The position numbers and the translations under genes were made by a program. The notes under the pieces are model-generated. The model saw nothing but the letters and a program-made list of their open reading frames with translations. It had not been told where the DNA came from and did not search any database. 47,673 nucleotides of DNA. It comes from Bacteroidales bacterium (lineage in GTDB: Bacteria > Bacteroidota > Bacteroidia > Bacteroidales > Muribaculaceae). Each line of letters begins with the position of its first letter. Positions within the stretch are counted from its first letter, which is position 1. This document shows positions 23,759 to 33,153 of this stretch, piece after piece. The stretch lies in the NCBI GenBank assembly GCA_014800895.1, contig JAAVFG010000014.1, positions 57,543-105,215 on the forward strand. Direction: 5' to 3'.

Positions 23759-25900
23759 ATGCGAAAATTATTTTTAAGTTCTTTGGTCGCTTTGTCGGTG
23801 ATGAGTTTTGCATCGGAGGCATCGGGAGCAAAGAATAATCCTCTCATTACAGGGGGGACCGGTGTGTACGGCACACTTCCTTTCACATTGCTTACCCCTC
23901 AAGATTATGAGGAGGGTGTGATTGAAGGTATCAAACTTCGTAATCAGGAGATTGCCTCAATCGTGAATCAGCGAAGCGTCCCTACTTTTGAAAACACTAT
24001 TGCCGCTCTTGACCGTAGCGGAGAAGTCCTCACTCGCTCCATTCTTGCGCTTAGTAATCTTGAAAGTGCATCGGGAGACACAGCGATGATGAATGTCCTC
24101 GCCAAAATTACTCCTGCTATTTCAGAGCATGAGACAGATGTCGTGCTTAATGAAGGACTTTGGCAGCGTATCAAGCAGGTTTATGATAATAAGGAGAAAG
24201 ATACATCCCTCAACCCTGAACAGAAACGACTTATTGAAGACACATACGAGTCTTTCCTCCTTTCAGGAGCAGGTCTTGAAGGGGAGGCAAGAGAAAAGTA
24301 TCGTAAACTCAATGCCGAACTTTCTGATCTCAACGTACGCTTCTCTCAGAATGTCTCTAATGCAATGAAGGATCCTAATGCTGTTCTATGGCTTACAGAA
24401 ACTGATCTTGTCGGAATCCCTGATGCGATTAAGGCAAGCTACCGCGAAGCAGCAAAGGAGACACTGGAAGCTGAAGGCAAAGCAGACGACGGCAAAGCTT
24501 ATCTTGTCACAATCTTTGCTCCCTCTTACATGCCCTTTATGAAATACTCTCAGCGCCGGGATCTTCGTGAGAAGCTTTACAGACTTTACTCAAGTCGTAA
24601 CATCGGAGGGGAATATGACAATGTACAGGTGCTGAAGGATATTGCGAATATTCGTCTTGAGATAGCGAATCTCATGGGTAAGAAGAATTTTGCTGAATAC
24701 AAGCTCCAGAATACAATGGCTCAGACTCCTGAGGCTGTGAATGATTTTCTCGAGAATCTCCGCATCAATTACACAGAGCCCATGAAAAAGGAGGTGAAGG
24801 AGATTGAAGATTATGCAAAAGCGACAGAAGGGTCTGATTTCAGCCTTATGCCTTGGGACTATTCTTACTGGAGCGATAAGTTGAAAAGCGATCGCTATGC
24901 CTTCAATGATGAGGACATGAAGCCTTACTTCGAACTGGAGAATACTATCGGGGGAGTTTTCGGACTCGCAACAAAGCTTTATGGCTATACATTTAAGGAG
25001 AACAAGGATATAAATCTTTACCATCCTGATGTAAAGGCATATGAAGTGTATGAGAAGGATGGAAAACTTCTTGGTATCCTGTATGCAGACTTCTTCTACC
25101 GTCCCGGAAAATCACCGGGCGCATGGATGACGGAATTCCGTGCGGAGACTAAAGATGACGAGGGAAATAAAACTATTCCTCTGATTTCAATAGTTTGTAA
25201 CTTCTCCAAACCTGTAGGCAACGAGCCTGTACTTCTTACGCCGTATGAGGTCGAGACATTCCTGCATGAATTCGGTCATGCTCTTCATGGACTCTCCTCC
25301 GAGGCAACATATGCTTCATTGAGCGGTACAAACGTGAAACATGACTTCGTTGAGCTCTTCTCACAGTTTAACGAAAACTATCTTACAGAGAAAGAATATC
25401 TTGATGGGTTTGCAAAACATTACAAGTCTGGAAAGAAAATACCTCAAGAGCTAATTGACAAATTTATCAAGTCGTCCCAATTCGGAGCAGCTTATGCATG
25501 TATGCGCCAGCTCGGTTTCGGGTATCTTGATATGGCATATCACTCCATTACAGAACCATTGCGAGCATCTGCCGATATCTCTGAGTTTGAGAAAAAAGCT
25601 CAGGACCCTGTAAGAATATTCGAGGTAGTGGACGGATGTCTTACTTCTCCATCTTTCGGTCATATCTTCTCAGGAGGTTACGCAGCCGGTTATTATGGTT
25701 ACAAATGGAGTGAGGCTCTCGATGCAGATGCCTTTGCTGCATTTAAGGAGAATGGTCTTTTTGATAAAAAGACAGCGGCAAAATTCCGTAAAATGCTCCA
25801 GAGTGGTAATACTGTCGATCCCATGACCTTATATAAGGAATTCAGAGGGAAGGAGCCTACGGTTGATGCCCTCATGAAGCGTGACGGAATAAAGAAATAA
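23759..25900 (+). CDS. dcp: M3 family zinc metallopeptidase, peptidyl-dipeptidase Dcp-like
   Basis: A 713-residue exported peptidase with a signal peptide (about residues 1-23, ending ASGA). The zinc site is HEFGHALH with His503, Glu504 and His507, and the third ligand is Glu532 in HDFVELF, 25 residues on as in thimet-like enzymes. The following FNENYL and the later GGYAAGYYGYKWSEALDADAF are typical of the M3 substrate cleft. Dcp removes dipeptides from the C termini of oligopeptides; a periplasmic role in peptide feeding is expected. It diverges from ilvD and is followed 28 bases later by the DUF4293 gene. Confidence 0.93.
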   Translation: MRKLFLSSLVALSVMSFASEASGAKNNPLITGGTGVYGTLPFTLLTPQDYEEGVIEGIKLRNQEIASIVNQRSVPTFENTIAALDRSGEVLTRSILALSNLESASGDTAMMNVLAKITPAISEHETDVVLNEGLWQRIKQVYDNKEKDTSLNPEQKRLIEDTYESFLLSGAGLEGEAREKYRKLNAELSDLNVRFSQNVSNAMKDPNAVLWLTETDLVGIPDAIKASYREAAKETLEAEGKADDGKAYLVTIFAPSYMPFMKYSQRRDLREKLYRLYSSRNIGGEYDNVQVLKDIANIRLEIANLMGKKNFAEYKLQNTMAQTPEAVNDFLENLRINYTEPMKKEVKEIEDYAKATEGSDFSLMPWDYSYWSDKLKSDRYAFNDEDMKPYFELENTIGGVFGLATKLYGYTFKENKDINLYHPDVKAYEVYEKDGKLLGILYADFFYRPGKSPGAWMTEFRAETKDDEGNKTIPLISIVCNFSKPVGNEPVLLTPYEVETFLHEFGHALHGLSSEATYASLSGTNVKHDFVELFSQFNENYLTEKEYLDGFAKHYKSGKKIPQELIDKFIKSSQFGAAYACMRQLGFGYLDMAYHSITEPLRASADISEFEKKAQDPVRIFEVVDGCLTSPSFGHIFSGGYAAGYYGYKWSEALDADAFAAFKENGLFDKKTAAKFRKMLQSGNTVDPMTLYKEFRGKEPTVDALMKRDGIKK

Positions 25901-25928
25901 AGTATTAACCCTAAAAATCTCATAAATC

Positions 25929-26402
25929 ATGGTAATTCAAAGATGGCAGAGCCTTATGCTGTTTATGGCAGCGCTCCTGATGGGATTCTTCACTTTTATG
26001 TCCCTCGGACAAGTGCAGCTCCCGGACCTTACTACACTTAATTTCACAACCTTCGGTTTTCAATACGAAGGAGAACAGCCTACGGGTGCTGCAAATCCAT
26101 ATTATTTGCAGACATGGGGATTCTTTGTGATTTCTCTTCTGACCTGCATACTTCCCTTCATCAACATATTCCTCTTCAAGAACACTCGTCTTCAAAAGAG
26201 AGTATGTCTGATCGAACTTCTCCTTCTGGTTGCAGTAATAGTAGTAGGAGCTATTTATGGATATAATGGTATTGATAATGCGGCGGTAAGCTGGTCAACA
26301 ATCATTTGCGCTCCATTCCTTGCACTCATCATAACTGTTATGGCTTTCAATCGCATCAGTGCTGACGAGCGTCTGCTCCGTTCTGCTGAAAGATTCAGAT
26401 AA
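25929..26402 (+). CDS. DUF4293 integral membrane protein
   Basis: A 157-residue membrane protein with four predicted helices: about residues 6-28, 53-74, 84-106 and 115-137. It matches DUF4293 of Bacteroidota, with the family's VIQRWQSLML start, a long extracytoplasmic loop between helices 1 and 2, and a positively charged end (RLLRSAERFR). The function of the family is unknown. It follows the M3 peptidase by 28 bases and may be co-transcribed, but the context gives no further hint. It ends at a strong terminator. Confidence 0.85.
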   Translation: MVIQRWQSLMLFMAALLMGFFTFMSLGQVQLPDLTTLNFTTFGFQYEGEQPTGAANPYYLQTWGFFVISLLTCILPFINIFLFKNTRLQKRVCLIELLLLVAVIVVGAIYGYNGIDNAAVSWSTIICAPFLALIITVMAFNRISADERLLRSAERFR

Positions 26403-26426
26403 GTTGATAACAACAACAAAGATTTA

Positions 26427-26462
26427 CTCCCCGAAATTCCTTAGATTAGGAATTTCGGGGAG
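26427..26462 (+). terminator. Strong terminator after the DUF4293 gene
   Basis: CTCCCCGAAATTCCT (26427-26441) pairs perfectly with AGGAATTTCGGGGAG (26448-26462), a 15-bp stem with a 6-base loop followed by TTTTG. It closes the peptidase/DUF4293 unit. Confidence 0.92.
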
Positions 26463-26515
26463 TTTTGCTTATCTTTACATTATAAATGAAGATATCACAC
26501 TAAAAAGATAAAGCC

Positions 26516-28018
26516 TTGCCTGATATAAAACGGACATACATTGCTATTGACCTGAAGTCATTCTACGCATCGGTAGAATGCGTAGAGAGAGGTCTTGATC
26601 CATTGGATGCCTGCCTGGTAGTGGCAGACAGCAGCAGGACTGATAAAACCATATGCCTTGCGGTCTCTCCCGGTCTGAAAAGCTTCGGGGTAGGAGGGAG
26701 ACCCAGACTTTTTGAAGTAATCCAAAAAATCAGTCTTGTAAACAGTCGCCGCAGGAGCAATAAGTCATCCACATCTTTCAAGGAGTTAATGGCAAATCCG
26801 GACATCAAGGTTGATTATATTGTGGCAAAACCGAGAATGGCTTTCTATATTGATTACAGCAGCAGGATTTACGATATATATTTACGTTTCGTCTCGCCGG
26901 AAGACATGCATATCTACTCTATAGATGAAGTATTTATAGATGCCACCTCCTATCTTGATATATACAAGATGAATGCCCATGACTTTGCTATGATGATGAT
27001 TCGTACGGTATTATCGGAAACCGGAGTGACAGCCACAGCCGGAATAGGGGATAACCTTTATCTTTCCAAGGTAGCAATGGATATTGTGGCGAAGAAAATG
27101 CCTCCTGATAAGGATGGAGTAAGAATCGCCTATCTGTCTGAAAAAGATTACCGTCTTAAGTTATGGAATCATATGCCCCTCACAGACTTCTGGAGAGTTG
27201 GAAAGGGTACAATGAACCGTCTCGCTCCTTACGGGATCAGAACCATGGGAGATATAGCAGTGGCATCTCTGAGGCATGAAGACCTCCTGTATAAGATATT
27301 TGGAGTAAATGCGGAATTATTGATTGATCATGCCTGGGGTTGGGAGCCGGTTTTGATAAGCGATATAAAAGCCTATCACCCTGAAAACCGCTCACTCAGC
27401 AGCGGACAGGTGTTAAGCGAAGCATATTCCTACACCAAAGCTTTGACCGTCATTACCGAGATGGCTGATGCACTCTCATTGGAAATGGTGGATAAGGGGA
27501 TTGTAACTGACCAAATAGTATTGCACATCGGCTATGATGTCGATAGTCTCAACTCAAATATTGTAAAAGAACGCTATACCGGACCGTTACATCGAGATCA
27601 TTATGGGAGAATGGTTCCATCATCTGCTCACGGTTCGCTTAATCTAATAGGATTTACCTCCTCCTCCGAGATAATTGTCAATGCAGCCCGTAAACTCTTT
27701 CAAGATATAGTGAATCCGATTTTATTGGTAAGACGCCTTAATATCATTGCTTCTCATGTGGTGGGAGATAGAGTAGCGAAAATGGAGAGAATGGCAACAA
27801 GTCAAAATCGTCAACTGGATCTCTTCACAGACTATGAAAAGAAAGATAAGGAGGACAAAGAAGAGGAGCGGAGGAGAAGAGAGGAAAGAAAAAGACAACA
27901 ACTTATTTTAGATCTTCAGAAGAAATTCGGAAAGAATGTTATTCTAAAGGGGTTTAATTTTGCGGATGGAGCCACTCAGAAAGACCGAAACCGACAGATT
28001 GGGGGCCATCAGGCGTAA
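26516..28018 (+). CDS. Y-family DNA polymerase (UmuC/DinB type)
   Basis: A 500-residue translesion polymerase. The catalytic palm has YIAIDLKSFYASVEC (Asp12 and the steric gate region) and YSIDEVFID with the paired acidic residues. A positively charged, 50-residue insertion between the two resembles the UmuC/UvrX branch. A thumb with helix-hairpin-helix-like GKGTMNRLAPYGIRTMGDIA and a little-finger domain follow. The C terminus is highly charged (KKDKEDKEEERRRREERKRQQ) and ends without an evident clamp-binding motif. Translation must begin at TTG 26516, since the nearest upstream ATG runs into a stop after five codons. It pairs with the YolD-like gene 35 bases downstream. Confidence 0.93.
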   Translation: MPDIKRTYIAIDLKSFYASVECVERGLDPLDACLVVADSSRTDKTICLAVSPGLKSFGVGGRPRLFEVIQKISLVNSRRRSNKSSTSFKELMANPDIKVDYIVAKPRMAFYIDYSSRIYDIYLRFVSPEDMHIYSIDEVFIDATSYLDIYKMNAHDFAMMMIRTVLSETGVTATAGIGDNLYLSKVAMDIVAKKMPPDKDGVRIAYLSEKDYRLKLWNHMPLTDFWRVGKGTMNRLAPYGIRTMGDIAVASLRHEDLLYKIFGVNAELLIDHAWGWEPVLISDIKAYHPENRSLSSGQVLSEAYSYTKALTVITEMADALSLEMVDKGIVTDQIVLHIGYDVDSLNSNIVKERYTGPLHRDHYGRMVPSSAHGSLNLIGFTSSSEIIVNAARKLFQDIVNPILLVRRLNIIASHVVGDRVAKMERMATSQNRQLDLFTDYEKKDKEDKEEERRRREERKRQQLILDLQKKFGKNVILKGFNFADGATQKDRNRQIGGHQA

Positions 28019-28053
28019 AGCAGAAGCAAATAATTTCATAAAAAGATAATGTA

Positions 28054-28449
28054 ATGATTTACGACGAGATAATAGACCTTCCGCATTTCGAGCCCAAGAG
28101 GCATCCACGAATGTCCATGTCAGCACGAGCTGCTCAGTTCGCTCCATTCTCCGCCTTAGAAGGATATGATGATGCGCTTGAAGAGACTGCAAGGGTGACA
28201 ACAGAAAAAGTGTCTCTCTCCAAAGATGAAAAGAATGAGCTTTCAAAGAAAATTGATATATTGTTATCCGGAGTAATCTCACTTTGCAGTATACGCTATT
28301 TTGTTGCCGATAAAATGAAAAGCGGGGGAGAATACCGGACTATAAAAGGGATAGTGAAAAAAGTAGATATTAGGGATCGGAAAATCTTTCTTGCGGGTGG
28401 AGTTGTTGTTGATATGGATAATATTTCCCAACTCACTCTTTATAAATAA
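28054..28449 (+). CDS. YolD-like protein, partner of the Y-family polymerase
   Basis: A 131-residue soluble protein. The N-terminal 50 residues match the YolD-like family: IIDLPHFEPKRHPRMSMSARAAQFAPFSALEGYDDALEETAR. The C-terminal half (GEYRTIKGIVKKVDIRDRKIFLAGGVVVDMDNI) is the small barrel-like domain of the same family. In Firmicutes yolD-like genes are found next to UvrX/YqjW-type Y-family polymerases and are thought to assist them. The same pairing appears here, with the genes 35 bases apart on the same strand. The exact function in mutagenesis or DNA binding is unproven. DUF4886 follows after 20 bases. Confidence 0.85.
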   Translation: MIYDEIIDLPHFEPKRHPRMSMSARAAQFAPFSALEGYDDALEETARVTTEKVSLSKDEKNELSKKIDILLSGVISLCSIRYFVADKMKSGGEYRTIKGIVKKVDIRDRKIFLAGGVVVDMDNISQLTLYK

Positions 28450-28469
28450 ACTTATATCCATCTACGTTC

Positions 28470-29330
28470 ATGATGAGCACCAAAAGACTATATCTGTTAT
28501 TCCTGTTATGTATCATCTCTCTCACCGGCTTCGCACGCCCTTTAAGAGTACTGGCGATTGGCAATAGTTTCTCGGAAGACGCTGTTGAACAAGACCTTCA
28601 CTCATTGGCTGTCCTGAGTGGTAAGGAATTAATCGTCGCAAATCTCTATTATCCTGCTTGTTCCCTTGAGCGCCATTGGAATAATTTGAAAGATGACAGA
28701 GCCGAATACAGATATAGAAAAATAGGGACTGACGGAAAAGTGACGACCATATCCAATTGCACAATGTCCATAGCCCTCAGAGATGAGTCATGGGATATAA
28801 TAACTTTTCAACAGGGTAGCGCGGTCTCCGGAGTTTATTCATCTTACCGCTTTCTCGGACCGTTGATCAAACGAGTAAGAGAGATGGTAGGGCGCAGACC
28901 GAAATTCCTATGGCATCAGACATGGGCATACGCCCCCGAATCAGACCATCCCGGGTTCGCCAAGTATTCTAAAGATCAGATGAGGATGTATGCGTCCATA
29001 CTATATTGCACACGTAAAGTATTAGCTGACTATCCGGAACTTAAAGGACTCATACCCTCAGGAACGGCTATTCAAGATGCACGGACATCTTCATTAGGAA
29101 ATGACCTGACAAGGGACGGCTATCATCTTGACCTTGTGCTCGGTAGATATATCGCCTCATGCACATGGTATGGAGTCCTCTTCTCCCGACCCTTCAGTAT
29201 TCAGACATATCTCCCCAATGGCATGACTATGGAAGAGGGTGAGATATGCAGATGGGCTGCCAGCGAAGCTATAAAACATCCTTTCGAGATAATCAAACAC
29301 CCGGAGGATACAGAGATTAAACTCCTTTAA
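28470..29330 (+). CDS. DUF4886 secreted SGNH-hydrolase-like protein
   Basis: A 286-residue exported protein (signal peptide about residues 1-22, ending TGFA-R), here started at the first of two adjacent methionines. It matches DUF4886, an SGNH/GDSL-hydrolase-like family common in Bacteroidales. It has a block 1 GNSFSED (residues 31-37), where Ser33 is the likely nucleophile, and a terminal DGYH (Asp216, His219) for the rest of the triad. FQQGSAVSG and WHQTWAYAP supply other conserved blocks. Such enzymes act on carbohydrate or lipid esters; the substrate is unknown. It begins 20 bases after the YolD-like gene but is probably functionally separate. Confidence 0.86.
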   Translation: MMSTKRLYLLFLLCIISLTGFARPLRVLAIGNSFSEDAVEQDLHSLAVLSGKELIVANLYYPACSLERHWNNLKDDRAEYRYRKIGTDGKVTTISNCTMSIALRDESWDIITFQQGSAVSGVYSSYRFLGPLIKRVREMVGRRPKFLWHQTWAYAPESDHPGFAKYSKDQMRMYASILYCTRKVLADYPELKGLIPSGTAIQDARTSSLGNDLTRDGYHLDLVLGRYIASCTWYGVLFSRPFSIQTYLPNGMTMEEGEICRWAASEAIKHPFEIIKHPEDTEIKLL

Positions 29331-29352
29331 CACAACCTTTTTTCTTATAGAC

Positions 29353-29383
29353 TTGTAAAGGTGTTTAAAAATTATTAACTTTG
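29353..29383 (+). promoter_or_regulatory. Promoter of proS
   Basis: TTG at 29353-29355 and TAACTTTG at 29376-29383 are 20 bases apart, a textbook Bacteroidota promoter. Transcription near 29390 supports the ATG at 29405 over an in-frame TTG at 29381 inside the -7 box. Confidence 0.7.
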
Positions 29384-29404
29384 CGTATAAAAGTGTACCA
29401 TATT

Positions 29405-30886
29405 ATGGCAAAAGAATTAAAGAATTTAACAAAAAGATCCGATAATTATTCTCAGTGGTATAATGAATTGGTAGTGAAGGCTGATCTGGCTGAACAGTCT
29501 GCCGTACGCGGCTGTATGGTAATCAAGCCTTATGGCTACGCAATCTGGGAGAAGATGCAGCGCACACTTGACGATATGTTCAAGGCTACAGGTGTTCAAA
29601 ACGCCTATTTCCCTTTACTTATCCCGAAGTCTTTTCTTTGCCGCGAGGCGGAGCATGTGGAGGGTTTTGCGAAGGAATGTGCGGTTGTGACCCATTATCG
29701 TCTAAAGAATGACCCTGACGGCACGGGAGTAATCGTAGATCCTGCCGCTAAGTTGGAAGAGGAGCTGATTGTTCGTCCTACCTCTGAGACCATCATCTGG
29801 GGCACTTATAAAAATTGGATCCATAGCTACCGTGATCTTCCATTACTCATCAACCAGTGGGCTAACGTAATGCGTTGGGAGATGCGTACAAGAATGTTCC
29901 TCCGCACATCAGAGTTCCTCTGGCAGGAGGGGCATTGCGCACACGCGACAGCTGAGGAATCAGAGAAGCGAACTGTAGAGATGATTAATGTCTACGCCGA
30001 CTTTGCCCAGAATTATATGGCGATGCCCGTGACTATCGGTGTAAAGAGTCCGAATGAACGTTTTGCAGGCGCGCTCAATACATATTCTATTGAAGCAATG
30101 ATGCAGGATGGCAAGGCGCTCCAGGCAGGAACGAGCCACAACCTCGGTCAGAATTTTGCCAAGGCGTTTGACGTGACCTTCATGAATAAGGATAACAAAC
30201 CGGAATACGTATGGGCTAACTCATGGGGGGTATCTACACGTTTGATGGGTGCTCTTATCATGACACACAGTGATGATAACGGACTTGTCCTTCCTCCTCT
30301 CCTGGCTCCTATTCAGGTTGTGATTGTGCCCATCTATAAGAATGAAGAAGGCTTGAAGGAGATCTCGGAGATAGTAGAACCTCTCGTAAAAGAGCTTCGT
30401 AAAAAGGGAATCAGCGTAAAATATGATGATGCTGACAACCGTCGTCCCGGCTTCAAGTTTGCCGATTACGAACTCAAGGGTGTGCCCGTGCGTCTTGCTC
30501 TCGGACAAAGAGATATAGAGAATGCCACAGTGGAACTTATGCGCCGTGATACTCTTGAGAAAGAAACTCTTCCTTTGGAGGGAATAACTGAAAAGATAGA
30601 GGAAATCCTCAAGGATATGCAGGAGAATCTCTTTAAGAAAGCCCTTGAACGCCGCGCTTCCCGCACTATCGAGGTGGATTCTTACGAAGAATTCAAGGAG
30701 AAAATCGAGGATGGCGTGTTTATCCTTGCTCATTGGGATGGTACTCCTGAGACAGAGGAGAAAATCAAGGAAGAAACAAAGGCAACAATAAGGTGTATCC
30801 CTCTGGAGGGCGACAAGACACCCGGAAAATGTATGGTGACAGGTAAACCCTCCTCACAAAGAGTGATATTTGCAAGAGCATACTAA
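29405..30886 (+). CDS. proS: Prolyl-tRNA synthetase (short, archaeal/eukaryote-like type)
   Basis: Starting at ATG 29405 ([21 protein letters not shown]) the protein is 493 residues. It is a class II synthetase that charges tRNA-Pro with proline. It belongs to the short archaeal/eukaryote-like ProRS group without the large editing insertion of the E. coli enzyme. The motif 2 region is [30 protein letters not shown] and motif 3 contains [12 protein letters not shown]. The anticodon domain follows and the protein ends in a C-terminal extension rich in Cys/Lys ([20 protein letters not shown]), which is usual in this group. It is transcribed alone from its own promoter and ends at a strong hairpin. 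Confidence 0.97.
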   Translation: MAKELKNLTKRSDNYSQWYNELVVKADLAEQSAVRGCMVIKPYGYAIWEKMQRTLDDMFKATGVQNAYFPLLIPKSFLCREAEHVEGFAKECAVVTHYRLKNDPDGTGVIVDPAAKLEEELIVRPTSETIIWGTYKNWIHSYRDLPLLINQWANVMRWEMRTRMFLRTSEFLWQEGHCAHATAEESEKRTVEMINVYADFAQNYMAMPVTIGVKSPNERFAGALNTYSIEAMMQDGKALQAGTSHNLGQNFAKAFDVTFMNKDNKPEYVWANSWGVSTRLMGALIMTHSDDNGLVLPPLLAPIQVVIVPIYKNEEGLKEISEIVEPLVKELRKKGISVKYDDADNRRPGFKFADYELKGVPVRLALGQRDIENATVELMRRDTLEKETLPLEGITEKIEEILKDMQENLFKKALERRASRTIEVDSYEEFKEKIEDGVFILAHWDGTPETEEKIKEETKATIRCIPLEGDKTPGKCMVTGKPSSQRVIFARAY

Positions 30887-30898
30887 TTTCAACATATT

Positions 30899-30934
30899 GA
30901 CAATGTCGGGATTATTGCTAATTCCGACATTGTC
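30899..30934 (+). terminator. Terminator of proS
   Basis: GACAATGTCGG (30899-30909) pairs with CCGACATTGTC (30924-30934); the stem extends inward through one G-T wobble to about 16 bp, with a short loop, and GTTTTC follows. It lies only 18 bases before the next gene. Confidence 0.85.
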
Positions 30935-30951
30935 GTTTTCATTTGACTCCA

Positions 30952-33138
30952 ATGTTCCAAAATAAAAATAATTTCATAAGAGGTCTCCTTCTTGGCGGGT
31001 TGACAGTGGCATCTTCAGCTTTTGCTTTAACAGTAGAGGACTATTGCGACCCCGTTTTAACGCGTCCGAAAGCGATCCGCACAGTTACACCCTTGGCTGA
31101 CGGCTCAACATACTCTGCAATTTCCAAAGATGGAAAGAAGATTGAGGTATATAGCTATAAAACCGGAAAGGTAGTGTCGACACTCTTTGATGTTGATGCA
31201 ATTAAGGGAGATGTTAAGATTGACTCTTTTGACGGTTATCGTCTGAGTGCTAATGAAAAGAAAATCCTTCTTTGGAACAATGTGGAGAGAATCTACCGCC
31301 ACTCGTTCCGTGCGGATTATTATGTCTACGACATTATGCGCGGCACTATGAAAAGAGTATCGGAAAACGGAAGTCAGCGTGATGCTACCATTTCCCACGA
31401 CGGCAGGATGGTGGCCTACACACGTGATAACAATATTTATATCTCCAATCTGGATTACGGCACAGATTATGCCGTTACCACAGATGGGGAGATTAATAAA
31501 ATTATTAACGGGTCGTCCGATTGGAGCTATGAGGAGGAATTCGGAATGGTAAATACCATTCGCTGGAGTAAGGATGATACAAAACTTGCTTTCATCCGAT
31601 TTGACGAGAATGAAGTTCCTGTGTATAGTTTTGACAACTATAAGAGCTATTGTGACGCCGATCCGTTATCAGATATATATCCGCAGAGCTATTCATATAA
31701 GTATCCCCTTGCCGGTTACCCAAATTCTATCGTGACAGTACACAGCTATGATCTTGACACTCGGATCACCAAGAAGATGGATCTGCCGATAGGGAAGGAA
31801 TATGTACCCTCGATAGAATTTGATGGAACAGGAACTAATCTGATGGTGATGCTTCTCAACCGTGATCAAAATCATCTGAGACTCTATCGCGTTAATCCGG
31901 GCTCTACAGTGAGCCACTTAATTTTGGAAGAGACATCAAGCGCCTGGCTCTCTCCGTCGGCGTATCAGATGGTAGATTACATGGATAAGTCTTTCCTTAT
32001 AGGCAGCGAGAAGAGCGGATATCGTCACCTATATGAATATGATTATAATGGCAATCTCCTGCGTCAGGTTTCAAAAGGAGAATGGAATGTGACTGATTAT
32101 TATGGAAGAGATCAGAAGACAGGACGTACTTATTTCCAATCTACCTTAAACGGTCCGATCAACAGGACTCTTACTTATTCGGATAAGAATGGAAACATCG
32201 GCACATCCGGCTTGAAAGAAGGGACTGAAAGCGCGTCATTTAGTGCTGATATGCAATACTATGTTCGCAATTATAGTGATGCCCTTACACCTCCCACTTA
32301 TAGCATATGCTCAAACACCGGGAAAGAGCTGATTGAAATTGAAAATAATGCGGCATATAATGCAAAATATGCAAGCGCACCGAAGAAAGAATTCCTAAAA
32401 GTTCGTAATTCTATCGGAGAGGAAATGAACGGGTATGTCATCCTTCCTGCAAATTTTGACTCAACAAGAAAGTACCCTTTAGTTATGTGGCAATATAACG
32501 GACCGGACTCGCAGGAGGTACTTAACCGTTGGAAAATGGATGGGACGTACTATCTTGCATCTGAGGGGTATATCGTTGCATGTGTAGACGGGCGTGGCAC
32601 AGGCAATCGAAATCGTGATTGGTCCACATGCGTATATCGCAATCTCGGAGATCTTGAAACAAAAGACCAGATCTCAGGAGCTGAATACTTCCGTAATCTT
32701 CCATATGTGGATAAAGCCAATATTGCATGCTTTGGCTGGAGCTACGGAGGCTACATGAGCTTAATGGAACTCTCAGCAGAGAATACACCCTTCAAGGCGG
32801 GGGTATCTATGGCTCCGGTGACTGACTGGAGATTCTACGACTCGATCTATACAGAGAGATATATGTCTACACCCCAGCAAAATAAGGGAGGATATGACTC
32901 TGCTTCGGCTTTGCTCAGGAGCCGCAATATGAACTCCCGCCTCCTTATAATGTCAGGGACAAGTGACGATAACGTGCACTATTATAACACGTTAAAATAT
33001 ACTTCAAAATTGAATTTTGAGGGGAAGGTTTTTGATATGATGTCGTTTGCCGGTTTTGAGCATAGTCTTCCCATGTGTAATGCCCGTGTACAACTCTATA
33101 AAAAAGTTAAAAATTTTCTTGATAATAATCTGAGATGA
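30952..33138 (+). CDS. Dipeptidyl peptidase IV (S9 family)
   Basis: I start at ATG 30952, giving 728 residues and a signal peptide (about 1-23, ending SSAFA). The N-terminal beta-propeller contains the DWSYEEEFG double-Glu motif that anchors the substrate N terminus in DPP IV. The C-terminal alpha/beta-hydrolase has GWSYGGY with Ser597, the Asp in SGTSDDNVH (near 672-673) and His704 in GFEHS. DPP IV removes X-Pro or X-Ala dipeptides from peptide N termini and is a common periplasmic enzyme in peptide-fermenting Bacteroidales. An in-frame TTG at 30943 is a weaker start. It begins 18 bases after the proS terminator, with no promoter in between that I can see. Confidence 0.94.
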   Translation: MFQNKNNFIRGLLLGGLTVASSAFALTVEDYCDPVLTRPKAIRTVTPLADGSTYSAISKDGKKIEVYSYKTGKVVSTLFDVDAIKGDVKIDSFDGYRLSANEKKILLWNNVERIYRHSFRADYYVYDIMRGTMKRVSENGSQRDATISHDGRMVAYTRDNNIYISNLDYGTDYAVTTDGEINKIINGSSDWSYEEEFGMVNTIRWSKDDTKLAFIRFDENEVPVYSFDNYKSYCDADPLSDIYPQSYSYKYPLAGYPNSIVTVHSYDLDTRITKKMDLPIGKEYVPSIEFDGTGTNLMVMLLNRDQNHLRLYRVNPGSTVSHLILEETSSAWLSPSAYQMVDYMDKSFLIGSEKSGYRHLYEYDYNGNLLRQVSKGEWNVTDYYGRDQKTGRTYFQSTLNGPINRTLTYSDKNGNIGTSGLKEGTESASFSADMQYYVRNYSDALTPPTYSICSNTGKELIEIENNAAYNAKYASAPKKEFLKVRNSIGEEMNGYVILPANFDSTRKYPLVMWQYNGPDSQEVLNRWKMDGTYYLASEGYIVACVDGRGTGNRNRDWSTCVYRNLGDLETKDQISGAEYFRNLPYVDKANIACFGWSYGGYMSLMELSAENTPFKAGVSMAPVTDWRFYDSIYTERYMSTPQQNKGGYDSASALLRSRNMNSRLLIMSGTSDDNVHYYNTLKYTSKLNFEGKVFDMMSFAGFEHSLPMCNARVQLYKKVKNFLDNNLR

Positions 33139-33153
33139 ATTGTTAATAAGTAA

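Noticed and set aside
26486-26503. A five-codon ATG frame just before the Y-family polymerase TTG start, as a possible leader peptide.
   Set aside because: It is too short to carry a signal and has no associated hairpin. It only shows that the polymerase cannot start at that ATG.
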